Position numbers and translations under genes: made by a program. Below are positions 38,706 through 46,658 of a DNA stretch of 64,000 nucleotides, piece by piece (position 1 is the first letter of the stretch; every line of letters starts with the position of its first letter). The DNA is from Nocardioides sp. (GTDB taxonomy: Bacteria; Actinomycetota; Actinomycetes; Propionibacteriales; Nocardioidaceae), in assembly GCA_002729525.1 (NCBI GenBank), contig PBYI01000008.1, forward strand, positions 222,564 to 286,563, given 5' to 3'. The notes below the pieces were generated by a model. The model was not told where the DNA came from. It saw only the letters and a list, made by a program, of their open reading frames with translations, and did no database searches.

Positions 38706-38750
38706 GCTCCGATCCTCGCCGGACGCCCCGCCACCGCGGCACCACCGGGC

Positions 38751-38817
38751 AGACGGTCTCGCGGTGGTACATCCGCACCAGCACCCGGTGGTACCCATCA
38801 CCCGGTACGCGCGAGGC
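38751..38817. promoter_or_regulatory. Repeated GGTGGTAC / CACCCGGTG elements between divergent genes
   Basis: Within this 67-base stretch, GGTGGTAC occurs twice, and CACCCGGTG is a nine-base palindrome (arms CACC/GGTG) followed by another CACCCGGTAC. They lie 35-100 bases before the PP2C start and face the divergent gene on the other side. They look like regulator sites and resemble CACCC/GGGTG repeats elsewhere in the window. Confidence 0.35.
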
Positions 38818-38850
38818 GCGCCCCCTGGTCCCGTCCGTCACAATGAGCCG

Positions 38851-40056
38851 GTGACGACACCCCCCACCTCGTCGACGGACGCGGTCACGGCGCTGGCGCG
38901 CCGCCTCGACCGCTGCCCGGCGCACGAGGTGGCCTCGGTCGTCGTCGAGCACGTACGCCGGACCGTCGGCGCCCGCGACGTCGTCCTGCTGGTGGCCAAC
39001 CTCGAGCAGACCGAGCTGGTCCCGGTGCCGGCGAGCGGGTCCCCGCGGAGCACGGCCCGCGGGATCGACGAGGACGACGGCACCGCGCTGCGCACCGGCG
39101 AGGCCGAGCGCTCCCCGCTCGAGGAGGCGGACACCGGCGACGGCGGCCCGGCGGAGGAGCTCTGGCGGCTCCCCGTGGAGCACGACGGCGAGCGGATCGG
39201 CGTGCTCGAGCTCGTCGCCCCGACCGGCACCGACCGCGACCTCCTCCAGGCCCTCGCCACCACCGCCGGACGTGCGCTGATGGCCTCGGCCCGCACCAGC
39301 GACCACCTGGAGTCGCTGCGCCGCACCCAGCTGATGACCCCCGGAGCCGAGCTGCTCGCCTCGGTGCTGCCGCCGTCCAGCGCGGTCTCGGGCCCGGTCT
39401 CGGTCGCGGCGCTGCTCGAGCCGACGTACTCCACCGGCGGCGACGCCTACGACTACGCCCTCGACGAGGACGTCGCGCACCTGGCGATCTTCGACGCCAC
39501 GGGGCACGGCTTCCCGGCGGCGGTGGTCAGCTCGATCGCGGTCGCCGCCTACCGCAACAGCCGGTACGCCGAGCACGACCTCGCGACGGCGTACCTCGCG
39601 ATGGACGCCGTGGTCGGCGACCACTCCGGCGAGGCGCGGTTCGTGACCGGGCTGATGCTGCAGCTCGACCCCGGCACCGGCCGCGTCGAGTGGCTCAGCG
39701 CCGGGCACCCCTGCCCTGTCCTGGTCGGCGCCGACGGCTCGCTGCGCGCCCTCGAGGCGGAGCCCGAGCCCCCGTTGGGGACCGGACTGGCGGGGGCCGC
39801 GACGCCGGACGTCGGCGAGGACTTCCTCGAGCCCGGTGACGTGCTGGTGCTGTTCACCGACGGCATCACCGAGGCTCGCGACCTCGAGGGCGGGATGCTC
39901 GGCGTCGCCGGGCTGGCCGAGATCGTGCACCGGCTGTCGGGGGCCGGGCTCACACCGGCCGAGCTGGTGCGGCAGGTCGGCGTCGAGCTCCAGGAGCGCG
40001 ACGACGTGTGGATGAGCGACGACGCCACCGCACTGCTGGTCCGCTGGGACGGCTGA
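38851..40056 (+). CDS. PP2C/SpoIIE-type serine phosphatase with GAF-like domain
   Basis: A 401-residue phosphatase. Residues about 20-150 are a divergent GAF-like sensor (VVEHVRRTVGARDVVLLVANLEQTELVPV). Residues 165-400 are the SpoIIE/RsbU-type domain with metal motifs GGDAYDY, FDATGHGFPAA and VLFTDGITEARD. Such enzymes dephosphorylate a STAS anti-sigma antagonist to release a sigma factor. GTG 38851 fits the expected length; ATG 38843 is out of frame. It faces the response regulator at 40072 tail-to-tail with 15 bases between. Input signal unknown. Confidence 0.88.
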   Translation: MTTPPTSSTDAVTALARRLDRCPAHEVASVVVEHVRRTVGARDVVLLVANLEQTELVPVPASGSPRSTARGIDEDDGTALRTGEAERSPLEEADTGDGGPAEELWRLPVEHDGERIGVLELVAPTGTDRDLLQALATTAGRALMASARTSDHLESLRRTQLMTPGAELLASVLPPSSAVSGPVSVAALLEPTYSTGGDAYDYALDEDVAHLAIFDATGHGFPAAVVSSIAVAAYRNSRYAEHDLATAYLAMDAVVGDHSGEARFVTGLMLQLDPGTGRVEWLSAGHPCPVLVGADGSLRALEAEPEPPLGTGLAGAATPDVGEDFLEPGDVLVLFTDGITEARDLEGGMLGVAGLAEIVHRLSGAGLTPAELVRQVGVELQERDDVWMSDDATALLVRWDG

Positions 40057-40071
40057 CCGTCCGAGGACCGG

Positions 40072-40731
40072 TCAGTCGGGAGGACGGTCGTCGACGTCCG
40101 CGGCGAAGCCGTGCTGGAGGCACCACACGACCGCCTGGCTACGGCTGGTGACGCCGATGCGGCGGTAGGCGCTGCGGATGTAGGTCTTCACCGAGTTGAT
40201 GCTGAGGAAGCACCGGTGGGCGATGTCCTGGTTGCTGAGCCCGAGCGTGATGAGACGCAGGATCTCGGTCTCGCGCGGCGTCAGCCCGACGTCGCTGCCG
40301 AGCAGCCCGTCGGCCGTGCCGCCGGTCGCGGCCTGGACCGACTCGTCGTCCTCGAGCAGCCCGTCGCGGACCGACCGGACGGCTCCCAGGAGCTCGGCCT
40401 CGCCGATGCTGAGGCCGAAGAACCCGTCGGCCCCCCGCGCGAGCGCGCGCGCGGCGAGGTCGGGGCGCAGCTCGCGGGAGATCGCGAGCACGACCGCGTC
40501 GGTCTCCTTGACGAAGAAGGCCAGGTCGGCACCGTCGCCCAGGTGCAGCCCGAGGACGTCGTAGAGCACCAGGTCGGGGCAGGGGGCACGCTCGCCGGAG
40601 GTCCGGGTGCCCGCCGGATCCGGGGCGCCGACCACCTCGACCTCCGCCGGGTGGCGACCGAGCAGCACCGTCAGGCCGGCTGCGACCACCGGGGCCGGGC
40701 TCACCACGGCCACCCTCGTTGGAACACCCAT
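40072..40731 (-). CDS. NarL/LuxR response regulator with atypical receiver
   Basis: A 219-residue receiver plus LuxR helix-turn-helix (LTPRETEILRLITLGLSNQDIAHRCFLSINSVKTYIRSAYRR, residues about 150-195). A putative phospho-acceptor is in LVLYDVLG, but the N-terminal acidic pair expected after the first strand is absent (VAVVSPAPVVAAGL) and the switch Lys is not obvious, so phosphorylation-independent control is likely. ATG 40731 is chosen; a GTG two codons earlier is possible. No kinase gene is adjacent. Its upstream region holds CACCC-ATAA-GGGTG. Confidence 0.83.
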   Translation of the reverse strand: MGVPTRVAVVSPAPVVAAGLTVLLGRHPAEVEVVGAPDPAGTRTSGERAPCPDLVLYDVLGLHLGDGADLAFFVKETDAVVLAISRELRPDLAARALARGADGFFGLSIGEAELLGAVRSVRDGLLEDDESVQAATGGTADGLLGSDVGLTPRETEILRLITLGLSNQDIAHRCFLSINSVKTYIRSAYRRIGVTSRSQAVVWCLQHGFAADVDDRPPD

Positions 40732-40774
40732 CGGCACTTGTCTAGTCGAATCCAGGGCGCCGTGCCAGAAGCAT

Positions 40775-40837
40775 CACCCATAAGGGTGGTGCGCACCTCG
40801 TGTGCGCGGTGGCTCCACCCATGGCCTTCCCTTGGGG
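40775..40837. promoter_or_regulatory. CACCC/GGGTG inverted repeats before a response regulator and DUF6458 gene
   Basis: CACCC-ATAA-GGGTG at 40775-40788 lies 44 bases upstream of the response-regulator start. A second, wider pair CCACCC-N14-GGGTGG follows in the next 60 bases. Both lie in the intergenic region between the divergent regulator and small membrane protein genes. Probable regulator sites; no protein can be named. Confidence 0.4.
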
Positions 40838-40909
40838 TGGTTTGGACCGGCGGCTCGCGTGTGAACGTCCCCAGGAGGGCGCCGACCGGCGCCAGGAGGA
40901 GGAACAACG

Positions 40910-41152
40910 ATGGGCTACGGATTCGGAGGGTTCCTGCTGGTGCTCGGGCTCGTGCTCGCGTTCGCGGTGAACACCTCGGTGAGCGGTCTGGACCTGCAGG
41001 TCGTCGGCATCATCATGGCCGTCGTCGGGGCGGCGCTGATCGCGCTGACCGCGATCACCCTGAACAGCAAGCGCAGCAACCGCACGGTGCAGACCACCAC
41101 GCACTCCGACGGGACCCAGACGGTGCGCGAGCAGCGCACCGACAGCGCCTGA
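40910..41152 (+). CDS. DUF6458-type small membrane protein
   Basis: An 80-residue protein with two membrane helices (residues 5-21 FGGFLLVLGLVLAFAV and 28-50 VVGIIMAVVGAALIALTAITL) and a polar tail ending TQTVREQRTDSA. It matches the actinobacterial DUF6458 pattern (GxGxGGFLLVxGLVLAFAV). Function unknown. ATG 40910 has GGAGGA at 40895-40900. It is divergent from the response regulator and converges on the following gene across a GC hairpin. Confidence 0.8.
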   Translation: MGYGFGGFLLVLGLVLAFAVNTSVSGLDLQVVGIIMAVVGAALIALTAITLNSKRSNRTVQTTTHSDGTQTVREQRTDSA

Positions 41153-41172
41153 CGCACGCGCGACAGCACCTC

Positions 41173-41189
41173 CCGCGGCCCGGCCGCGG
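41173..41189. terminator. GC-rich hairpin between convergent genes
   Basis: CCGCGGC-CCG-GCCGCGG gives a seven-base perfect stem with a three-base loop between stops at 41152 and 41220. There is no U-tract. It is a plausible bidirectional terminator, but the region is GC-rich enough for such hairpins to arise by chance. Confidence 0.45.
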
Positions 41190-41219
41190 CCCGCGACCCC
41201 GGCCAGTCCGGACGGGTCG

Positions 41220-41648
41220 TCAGGGTCGCAGCCGGGCCGCGAGTCGTGCGGGGTGCTGCACGGTCAGCGTGGCGCCCGGGTGCTTGATCCGCCGGGTCGG
41301 GTCGATGCCCGCGACCGGCTCGTGGAACTGCACGCACGTCGCGACGTCACCGTTCGTGGCGAACGTGACGCCCCGGTCGGTGAACGACAGGTGCGGCGGC
41401 CCGGCGGTCTTCAGCCAGGCGAAGTCGCCGGTGACCTCGGCGGAGGCGATGTTGTCCAGCGGGGTGGCCAGCCGCCACGGCCCGAAGCGGACCACGAGCT
41501 CGTCCGGTCCGGCGTCCACCCAGGCCGTCCAGGGCGTGATCCCGAAGGCGAGCGCCGGCAGGCGGTAGCTGGGCGCGAAGGCGAAGGTGTGCCGGTTGCC
41601 CGGCCGGGCCGGTACGGCGCCGACAGCCGCGGCGGCGGTGCTCATCAT
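41220..41648 (-). CDS. Uncharacterised actinobacterial protein
   Basis: A 142-residue soluble protein rich in beta strands (FAFAPSYRLPALAFGITPW, DELVVRFGPWRLATPLDNIASAEVTGDF, HLSFTDRGVTFATNGDVATCVQFHEPV). The pattern suggests a PH-like or small beta-barrel fold; I know similar unnamed proteins in mycobacteria and nocardioforms. No catalytic motif is visible. ATG 41648 has GAGGGA ten bases upstream; ATG 41645 is an alternative. The next gene ends 13 bases upstream on the same strand. Confidence 0.65.
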   Translation of the reverse strand: MMSTAAAAVGAVPARPGNRHTFAFAPSYRLPALAFGITPWTAWVDAGPDELVVRFGPWRLATPLDNIASAEVTGDFAWLKTAGPPHLSFTDRGVTFATNGDVATCVQFHEPVAGIDPTRRIKHPGATLTVQHPARLAARLRP

Positions 41649-41661
41649 CGCTGCCCGTCCC

Positions 41662-41937
41662 TCAGCGGTCGCGCAGCGCGTCGACCAGCTCGTCCTTGGT
41701 CATCGAGCTGCGTCCGTCGACGTCGAGCTCGCGGGCGCGCTCGCGGAGCTCCTCGACCGTCCAGTCGTCGTACGACCCAGCGCGTCCGCCCCGGCGACCG
41801 ACCGCCTCGGCGCCGTCGCGCGCCTGGGCGTTGGCGATGCGGGCCGCCTTCTCCTTGCTCGCGCCCTCGTCGCGCAGCGCCTCGTAGGTCTCGGGGTCCT
41901 TCACGCTCGGACCGGGGTCGTTGCTGCTCGAGGCCAC
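41662..41937 (-). CDS. Small SAP/Rho-N-terminal-like protein (DUF7218 type)
   Basis: A 91-residue protein. The N-terminal part (KDPETYEALRDEGASKEKAARIANAQA) is a helical hairpin typical of small stress-related actinobacterial proteins. The C-terminal part (DDWTVEELRERARELDVDGRSSMTKDELVDALRDR) is a Rho N-terminal/SAP-like nucleic-acid-binding motif. GTG 41937 is chosen because AGGAGGAG precedes it by eight bases; the earlier GTG 41946 lies in that ribosome site. Function unknown; may bind DNA. Confidence 0.75.
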   Translation of the reverse strand: MASSSNDPGPSVKDPETYEALRDEGASKEKAARIANAQARDGAEAVGRRGGRAGSYDDWTVEELRERARELDVDGRSSMTKDELVDALRDR

Positions 41938-42044
41938 GGGGACCACTCCTCCTGCTGTCGACGCGGGGCCGGCGGCACCGGCTCCACCACGCTAGGCAGG
42001 CGCCGCCGCGACCGCCGACACCGCAAGGGGTGGCGGCCGCGGGG

Positions 42045-43064
42045 TCACAGCAGCCGGTTGACCGACTTCCGGAAGTGGTTGACGAAGGTCCGCGAGCGGG
42101 TGGCGCTGTAGTGACCGCGGTCGAAGAACGTGTAGATGCCGTCGACCACGCCGTGGCAGGTGCTGCGGCCGCAGACCTTGCCGTTCGGGTCGACGTACAC
42201 CGGACGGCCCGGGAGCTTGCGCATCTGCCGCTTGAGCCACCGCTTCGTCGCGGCCTCGCCCGGCAGGCCGGCCTTGCGCGAGAAGTCGCAGGGGTACGGC
42301 GTGACGCGGTCGCAGGCCGGCGGGTCCTCCGGCACGAACACGCCTTGCGCGATGACGTCGGTGTCGACGCCCTCCGCACCGAGGCGGCGGAACAGCTTCG
42401 CGGTGCCCTCGTGGTAGAGCGTGGCCATCTGGGCCTGGAAGTCGGTGACGTCGGCGGTGTCGCCGCGACGGACGGCACGGTAGAGCAGCCGGTAGCTCGA
42501 CCAGGCCCCGCCCAGCAGCACCCGCAGGTCCCGCCCGCGGTCGTGCTGGCGGGTCACCCACTCCAGCGCCGCGGCGTTGGTGACCTCGCAACCGGTGCGG
42601 TAGTGGCCGCCCTTCTTGCTGCGGTAGACCAGGTGCGCCGGGCAGGAGCCCATGAAGAACGCCACCAGGTTGACCCTCTTCCCCCGGACCGCCTCCAGCA
42701 CGGCGGGCTCGTGCTGCCAGGAGTGGGAGTCGCCCCACATGACGATCGTCGGCCGGCGTGCGCCGTACCACCGGATCCGGCAGATCTCGGCGTTCGAGGG
42801 GATGTACTCGTCGCCCTCGAGGCAGCGCTGCGGGAGCCGGGGGTGGTCGAGGCTCGGGTTGCGCTCAGCCGGCGGGGCAGCAGTCTGGACAGCCGTCGGG
42901 GCGGACGCGGCGGCGACGGGCGCGGCGTACGCGGCCGGGCCGACCGCGGTGAGGGGAGCGAGCACCGCGAGCACGGCCGCGAGCGCCACGATCGCGGGCA
43001 GGGTGGACCGGGGGGTGTGTGGGAGCACGCGCGGAAGGGTCTCACGAACGAGCGGTGTGGGCAC
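42045..43064 (-). CDS. Secreted SGNH-domain protein
   Basis: A 339-residue exported protein. The hydrophobic signal region is at residues 20-50 (TLPAIVALAAVLAVLAPLTAVGPAAYA). The SGNH fold, related to the C-terminal domain of OafB-type acyltransferases but without the membrane acyltransferase part, is marked by VMWGDSHSW (nucleophile Ser), and DRGHYSATRS as the Asp-x-x-His dyad. Six or more Cys residues suggest disulphides. It may remove or transfer acyl groups on cell-wall or surface glycans. The upstream region holds several inverted repeats and diverges from the MshC-like gene. Confidence 0.75.
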   Translation of the reverse strand: MPTPLVRETLPRVLPHTPRSTLPAIVALAAVLAVLAPLTAVGPAAYAAPVAAASAPTAVQTAAPPAERNPSLDHPRLPQRCLEGDEYIPSNAEICRIRWYGARRPTIVMWGDSHSWQHEPAVLEAVRGKRVNLVAFFMGSCPAHLVYRSKKGGHYRTGCEVTNAAALEWVTRQHDRGRDLRVLLGGAWSSYRLLYRAVRRGDTADVTDFQAQMATLYHEGTAKLFRRLGAEGVDTDVIAQGVFVPEDPPACDRVTPYPCDFSRKAGLPGEAATKRWLKRQMRKLPGRPVYVDPNGKVCGRSTCHGVVDGIYTFFDRGHYSATRSRTFVNHFRKSVNRLL

Positions 43065-43140
43065 GCCCCACGCGAGGACGGTCGTCGAGGACCGGCCGGG
43101 ACGCGGCCCGGCCCGAAGGACCGGACCGCGCGTCTCCGAT

Positions 43141-43184
43141 CACCCCAAACGGGTGGAACCACCACCCGGAGTGGTGAGTCACTC
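43141..43184. promoter_or_regulatory. Inverted repeats between SGNH and MshC-like genes
   Basis: CACCC-CAAAC-GGGTG (43141-43155), CACCAC-CCGGA-GTGGTG (43160-43176) and GAGT-C-ACTC (43176-43184) lie end to end in the 220-base divergent region. They are probable binding sites for one or more regulators controlling either gene. The first matches the CACCC/GGGTG repeats at 40775. Confidence 0.4.
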
Positions 43185-43284
43185 GAAGACGACTCCACTG
43201 TGACTGCTCGGCGGGACGTCAGGGTCACCCGGGGGGAGGGAGGGTGGACCCGAAACCCCCCCCACGAGGTGCGAGGATGCTGCC

Positions 43285-44484
43285 ATGAGCGCCTGGACCA
43301 GCCCCACCAGCCGCACGAGCCCCCAGGGCCCCGCGGTGACCGACCCGGACCAGCGGGTGGGCCCCCTGCCCGCCGCGCCCGCCTCGGTCACCCTCGGCGG
43401 CACCCGGCTCGGCGTGGTGGGAGCGGCGCGGGTCTACGTCTGCGGCATCACGCCGTACGACGTCACGCACCTCGGGCACGCCTCGACGTTCGTGTGGGCC
43501 GACCTGCTCGCGTCGGCGCTCGGCACCACCGGTGCGGTGCCGCACACCTGCCGCAACGTCACCGACGTCGACGACGTGCTGGACGCCGCCGCGCGCACCC
43601 GCGGCACCTACTTCGACGAGCTGGCACTGATGCAGGAGGCGGTGTTCGACCAGAGCATGCGCGCCCTGCGGGTCGCGACGCCGTCGGACACCCCGCACGC
43701 CCGGCACCACGTGCAGGCCGTGCAGCAGCTCGCCCAGGCCCTCCTCGACCGGGGCGCCGCCTACGAGCACGACGGCTCGGTGCTCTTTCGCGGCGCCGGC
43801 GTGCCGGCGGCCGCCGGGCTCGAGCGCGACGCCGCGCTGGCACTCTCCCGCGCGTACGGCGACGACCCGGACGCCCCCGGCCTGGAGGACGCCTGCGACG
43901 TGCCGGTCTGGCGCCCCTCCCCCGCCGGCGTGCCCGGCTGGGCCAGCCCGTGGGGCTGGGGACGCCCGGGCTGGCACGCGGAGTGCGCAGCCATGGCGCT
44001 CGGCGTGCTGGGCTCGTCGGTCGACGTGCTCGTGGGCGGTGCCGACCTGGCCTACCCGCACCACGCATACCAGCAGGCGATGGCCGAGGCCGCGAGCGGC
44101 GTGACGCCCTTCGCGCGCGCCACGCTGCACGTCGGCACCGTGCGGGTCAACGGCGACAAGATGGCCAAGTCGACCGGCAACCTGGTGCTGGTCGAGGACG
44201 TCCTGCGCGACACAGCGCCGGCCACCCTGCGGATGCTGCTGCTCGACCGCCCGGTCGGCGACGCCTGGGACTACGACCCGGCCGACCTGCCGCAGGCCCA
44301 GGAGCGCGTGCAGGCGCTGTACGCCGCCGCGGCGCGGCCGGGCGGCGGCGTCGACGGCGGTCGGGCGGTGGCGCGGGTGCGCGACGGGCTGGACGTGCCC
44401 GGCGCGGTCGACCTGGCCCTGGAGGAGGGCGGCGAGACCGCCCGACGACTCCTGGCCCTGCTCAAGCTGGCCGAGCCCGCCTGA
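43285..44484 (+). CDS. MshC/cysteinyl-tRNA-synthetase-like ligase paralogue
   Basis: A 399-residue class I synthetase-fold protein of the MshC group (MshC joins cysteine to GlcN-inositol in mycothiol synthesis). HIGH-type motif THLGHA is at residues 61-66, CGITPYD with the zinc Cys at 53, NVTDVDDVL, the later zinc ligands WHAEC, HHAYQ, and KMAKS at 292-296. It lacks the C-terminal anticodon-binding region of CysRS. It differs from mycothiol MshC by a longer N-terminus and KMAKS instead of KMSKS. ATG 43285 has GAGG at 43273. It might be the mycothiol enzyme itself or a paralogue; the adjacent SGNH and zinc-finger genes are not mycothiol genes. Confidence 0.75.
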   Translation: MSAWTSPTSRTSPQGPAVTDPDQRVGPLPAAPASVTLGGTRLGVVGAARVYVCGITPYDVTHLGHASTFVWADLLASALGTTGAVPHTCRNVTDVDDVLDAAARTRGTYFDELALMQEAVFDQSMRALRVATPSDTPHARHHVQAVQQLAQALLDRGAAYEHDGSVLFRGAGVPAAAGLERDAALALSRAYGDDPDAPGLEDACDVPVWRPSPAGVPGWASPWGWGRPGWHAECAAMALGVLGSSVDVLVGGADLAYPHHAYQQAMAEAASGVTPFARATLHVGTVRVNGDKMAKSTGNLVLVEDVLRDTAPATLRMLLLDRPVGDAWDYDPADLPQAQERVQALYAAAARPGGGVDGGRAVARVRDGLDVPGAVDLALEEGGETARRLLALLKLAEPA

Positions 44485-44514
44485 CGGGTCGGCCGAGTGG
44501 CGTCGAGCGGCGCG

Positions 44515-44643
44515 TCAGTGGACGGCCCAGCACTCCGGCGAGCAGGCGTCTCCGACGGCTTCGACCGGCACCACGTGGCAGGTGCGGCACCGGCCGCGGT
44601 GCGTGACGCGCACCGTGATCCAGCTGGCGAGGGCACTGACCAT
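44515..44643 (-). CDS. 42-residue CxxC...CxxxC protein
   Basis: A small frame whose product has two cysteine pairs, CRTC (residues 20-23) and CSPEC (34-38), with His residues nearby; the spacing suits a zinc-ribbon or short treble-clef unit. The N-terminal part (ALASWITVRVTHRG) has a strand-like pattern. Third-position GC is high as in its neighbours. ATG 44643 lacks a strong Shine-Dalgarno (only GGTGAG). It occupies the otherwise empty 313-base stretch between the MshC-like gene and the next gene. No family recognised; existence is plausible, not proven. Confidence 0.45.
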   Translation of the reverse strand: MVSALASWITVRVTHRGRCRTCHVVPVEAVGDACSPECWAVH

Positions 44644-44797
44644 GAGCAGATGCTCACCCGCCACGCCCGTGTCGCGCGTCACCCGCAGGGATGGGCGCGA
44701 CGAGCGGTCGACCCGCCCCGACGAGCGGTCGCGAGCAGCCCACCGGTCCAGACCACGCCGAGCCGTCGTACATGCACGACGGCTCGGCGCGAGGGGC

Positions 44798-45154
44798 TCA
44801 GTCGCGGCGGCGGTCGGCGAGCAGGGCGAGGGTGTTGAGCGTGGCCCAGCCGATCGTCACGCCGGCGATCTTGCGACGTACGGCGGCGTCCTCGGTGGCC
44901 AGGAGCAGGGCGGCGCAGTCGGTGAGGTCCATCGCGATCCGCATCCCCATCGCGGCGCTCACCACGGGCGCGGGGCCGCAGACGCCGGCGGCGCTCACGG
45001 CGAGGTCGCGGCCGGCGTACGTGCGAGCCAGCGCGCCCCAGGCGGGCCGGGCGGCGTCGTGGGCACCGACGGCGTCACCGAGGTGCTCGGGGCGGACCGC
45101 GGCGAAGACGGCGTACCCAGCGGTGGCCACGGACATCAGACGGCTCAGGCGCAT
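44798..45154 (-). CDS. Small membrane protein, DUF4267-like
   Basis: A 118-residue protein with three or four hydrophobic helices (LMSVATAGYAVFAAV, GRDLAVSAAGVCGPA, MDLTDCAALLLATEDAAVRR, GVTIGWATLNTLALLA). The pattern GYAVF..P..L.......GRDL resembles DUF4267/DoxX-like proteins of unknown function. ATG 45154 is chosen because GGAG precedes it by eight bases; ATG 45160 overlaps that site. It is unlinked to its neighbours in function as far as can be seen. Confidence 0.6.
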   Translation of the reverse strand: MRLSRLMSVATAGYAVFAAVRPEHLGDAVGAHDAARPAWGALARTYAGRDLAVSAAGVCGPAPVVSAAMGMRIAMDLTDCAALLLATEDAAVRRKIAGVTIGWATLNTLALLADRRRD

Positions 45155-45233
45155 GCTCATGGCTCCATCGAACCCGCGGGACCGCGAACGGCGTACACCC
45201 GTCGGGCGCGCGGCAGCGGTCGTCGGGCCGTGA

Positions 45234-46553
45234 TCAGGGTCGCAGCGAGGCCGGCATCGTGGCGTAGCCGCGCAGGATCCGGGTGGGACGACGCCGGGCG
45301 CCGGGCTCCAGGCGCAGGTCGGGGTAGCGCTCCAGCAGCGACCGCAGCCCGATCTCGCCCTCCATCCGCGCCAGCGCGGCACCGAGGCAGTAGTGCCGGC
45401 CGGCGGAGAAGGAGACGTGCTCACGGGCGTTCTCCCGCGTGACGTCGAAGGAGTGCGGGTCGGTGAACACCTCGGGGTCGCGGTTGGCGCCGGCGAGCAT
45501 CGTGGTGACCATGTGGCGCGCGGGCACGGCCACCCCGTCGACCTCGGTGTCGCGCAGCGCCATCCGACCGGTGAGCAGCACCGGCGGGTCGTAGCGGAGC
45601 ACCTCGTCGACGGCGTTCGACCACGTCGCGGTGCCGTCGCGCAGCAGCGCGAGCTGGTCGGGGTGCTGGCGCAGCAGCGCGATGCCGTTGGACAGCAGGT
45701 TGACGGTGGTCTCGAAGCCTGCGGCGAGCACCAGGCCGGCGGTCGCGAGCAGCTCTTCCTCGGTGAGGCCCTCGCCCTCCTCGCGCGCGGCGACGAGCTG
45801 GCTCATCAGGTCGTCGCCGGGGTGGTCGCGCAGGTGGGCCAGGTGGCCGCGCAGCCAGGTCTCGAAGTCGGCCAGCGACCGCTCGACGCCGCGGAACTCG
45901 CGCCAGCCGAGCCCGAGGTCGAGGCTCGGGGCCGCGCCGGCACCGAACTCCAGCACCCGGTGGCGGTCCTGCGGGGGCACGCCGAGGATCTCCGCGATCA
46001 CCGTGACCGGCAGCTGCGCGCAGTAGCCGTCGACCAGGTCGACCTGCTCGCCGCGCGCGGCTCGCTCGCCCAGGTCGTCGAGGAGCCGGTCGGCGATCTC
46101 CTGGGTGCGCCCCGCCAGCTCGCGCACGGCGCGCACGGAGAAGACCCGGGTGACCAGCTTGCGGTAGCGCGTGTGGTCGGGCGGCTCGGTGACCAGCAGC
46201 GACGGCCGCTCGAGCGGGCCGAGCCGCACGGGCTGGTTGGCCCAGCGACCCAGCCGCGACAGCACGCCGTCGGCGCCGACGTCGATGCCGGTGCGGAAGT
46301 CGTTGCTGGTGAGCACCTCCTTCACCACCGCGTGCGAGGCAGTGATGAAGGCGAACCGGCCGCGGTGCAGGCGCCCGGCGGCGCGCACCTGGTCGGCGAG
46401 GTCGGCCACCAGTGCGTCGTCGGCGCCGCCGGCCTCGGCGATGATCCGGCCCTGGAGGTCGCCCTTGCGGGCCGACATCCGCATGACCTGCCGGGGCAGG
46501 GCCTGGTTGAGGCCCCACCGGACCGCGGGCTTCACGTGCTGGTCAACGAGCAT
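45234..46553 (-). CDS. Cytochrome P450
   Basis: A 439-residue bacterial P450. The heme loop FSAGRHYCLGAALARME has the cysteine ligand near 387. The I-helix is VLAAGFETTVNLL (the oxygen-activating Thr retained), and the ExxR helix is AVDEVLRYDPP. Substrate unknown; no ferredoxin gene is adjacent, so electrons come from elsewhere. ATG 46553 is preferred over GTG 46559, but a promoter (TTGAAC-N18-TAGCGT on the minus strand) would start transcription near 46560, so a leaderless GTG start is possible. An operator-like repeat lies just upstream. Confidence 0.92.
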   Translation of the reverse strand: MLVDQHVKPAVRWGLNQALPRQVMRMSARKGDLQGRIIAEAGGADDALVADLADQVRAAGRLHRGRFAFITASHAVVKEVLTSNDFRTGIDVGADGVLSRLGRWANQPVRLGPLERPSLLVTEPPDHTRYRKLVTRVFSVRAVRELAGRTQEIADRLLDDLGERAARGEQVDLVDGYCAQLPVTVIAEILGVPPQDRHRVLEFGAGAAPSLDLGLGWREFRGVERSLADFETWLRGHLAHLRDHPGDDLMSQLVAAREEGEGLTEEELLATAGLVLAAGFETTVNLLSNGIALLRQHPDQLALLRDGTATWSNAVDEVLRYDPPVLLTGRMALRDTEVDGVAVPARHMVTTMLAGANRDPEVFTDPHSFDVTRENAREHVSFSAGRHYCLGAALARMEGEIGLRSLLERYPDLRLEPGARRRPTRILRGYATMPASLRP

Positions 46554-46579
46554 CGTCACGTCCGTGACGCTACCGCCCT

Positions 46580-46598
46580 TGTTGACGGATGTTCAACA
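46580..46598 (-). promoter_or_regulatory. P450 operator-like inverted repeat
   Basis: TGTTGA-N7-TCAACA at 46580-46598 is a perfect six-base inverted repeat 27 bases before the P450 start and overlapping its proposed -35 (TTGAAC). Size and placement suit a TetR-type repressor. No regulator gene is adjacent. Confidence 0.45.
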
Positions 46599-46658
46599 GT
46601 CTCCCGCCGGACGCGCGTCACGCTGACGAGACCCGAGCACGGCGCTGCGACGACCGGC

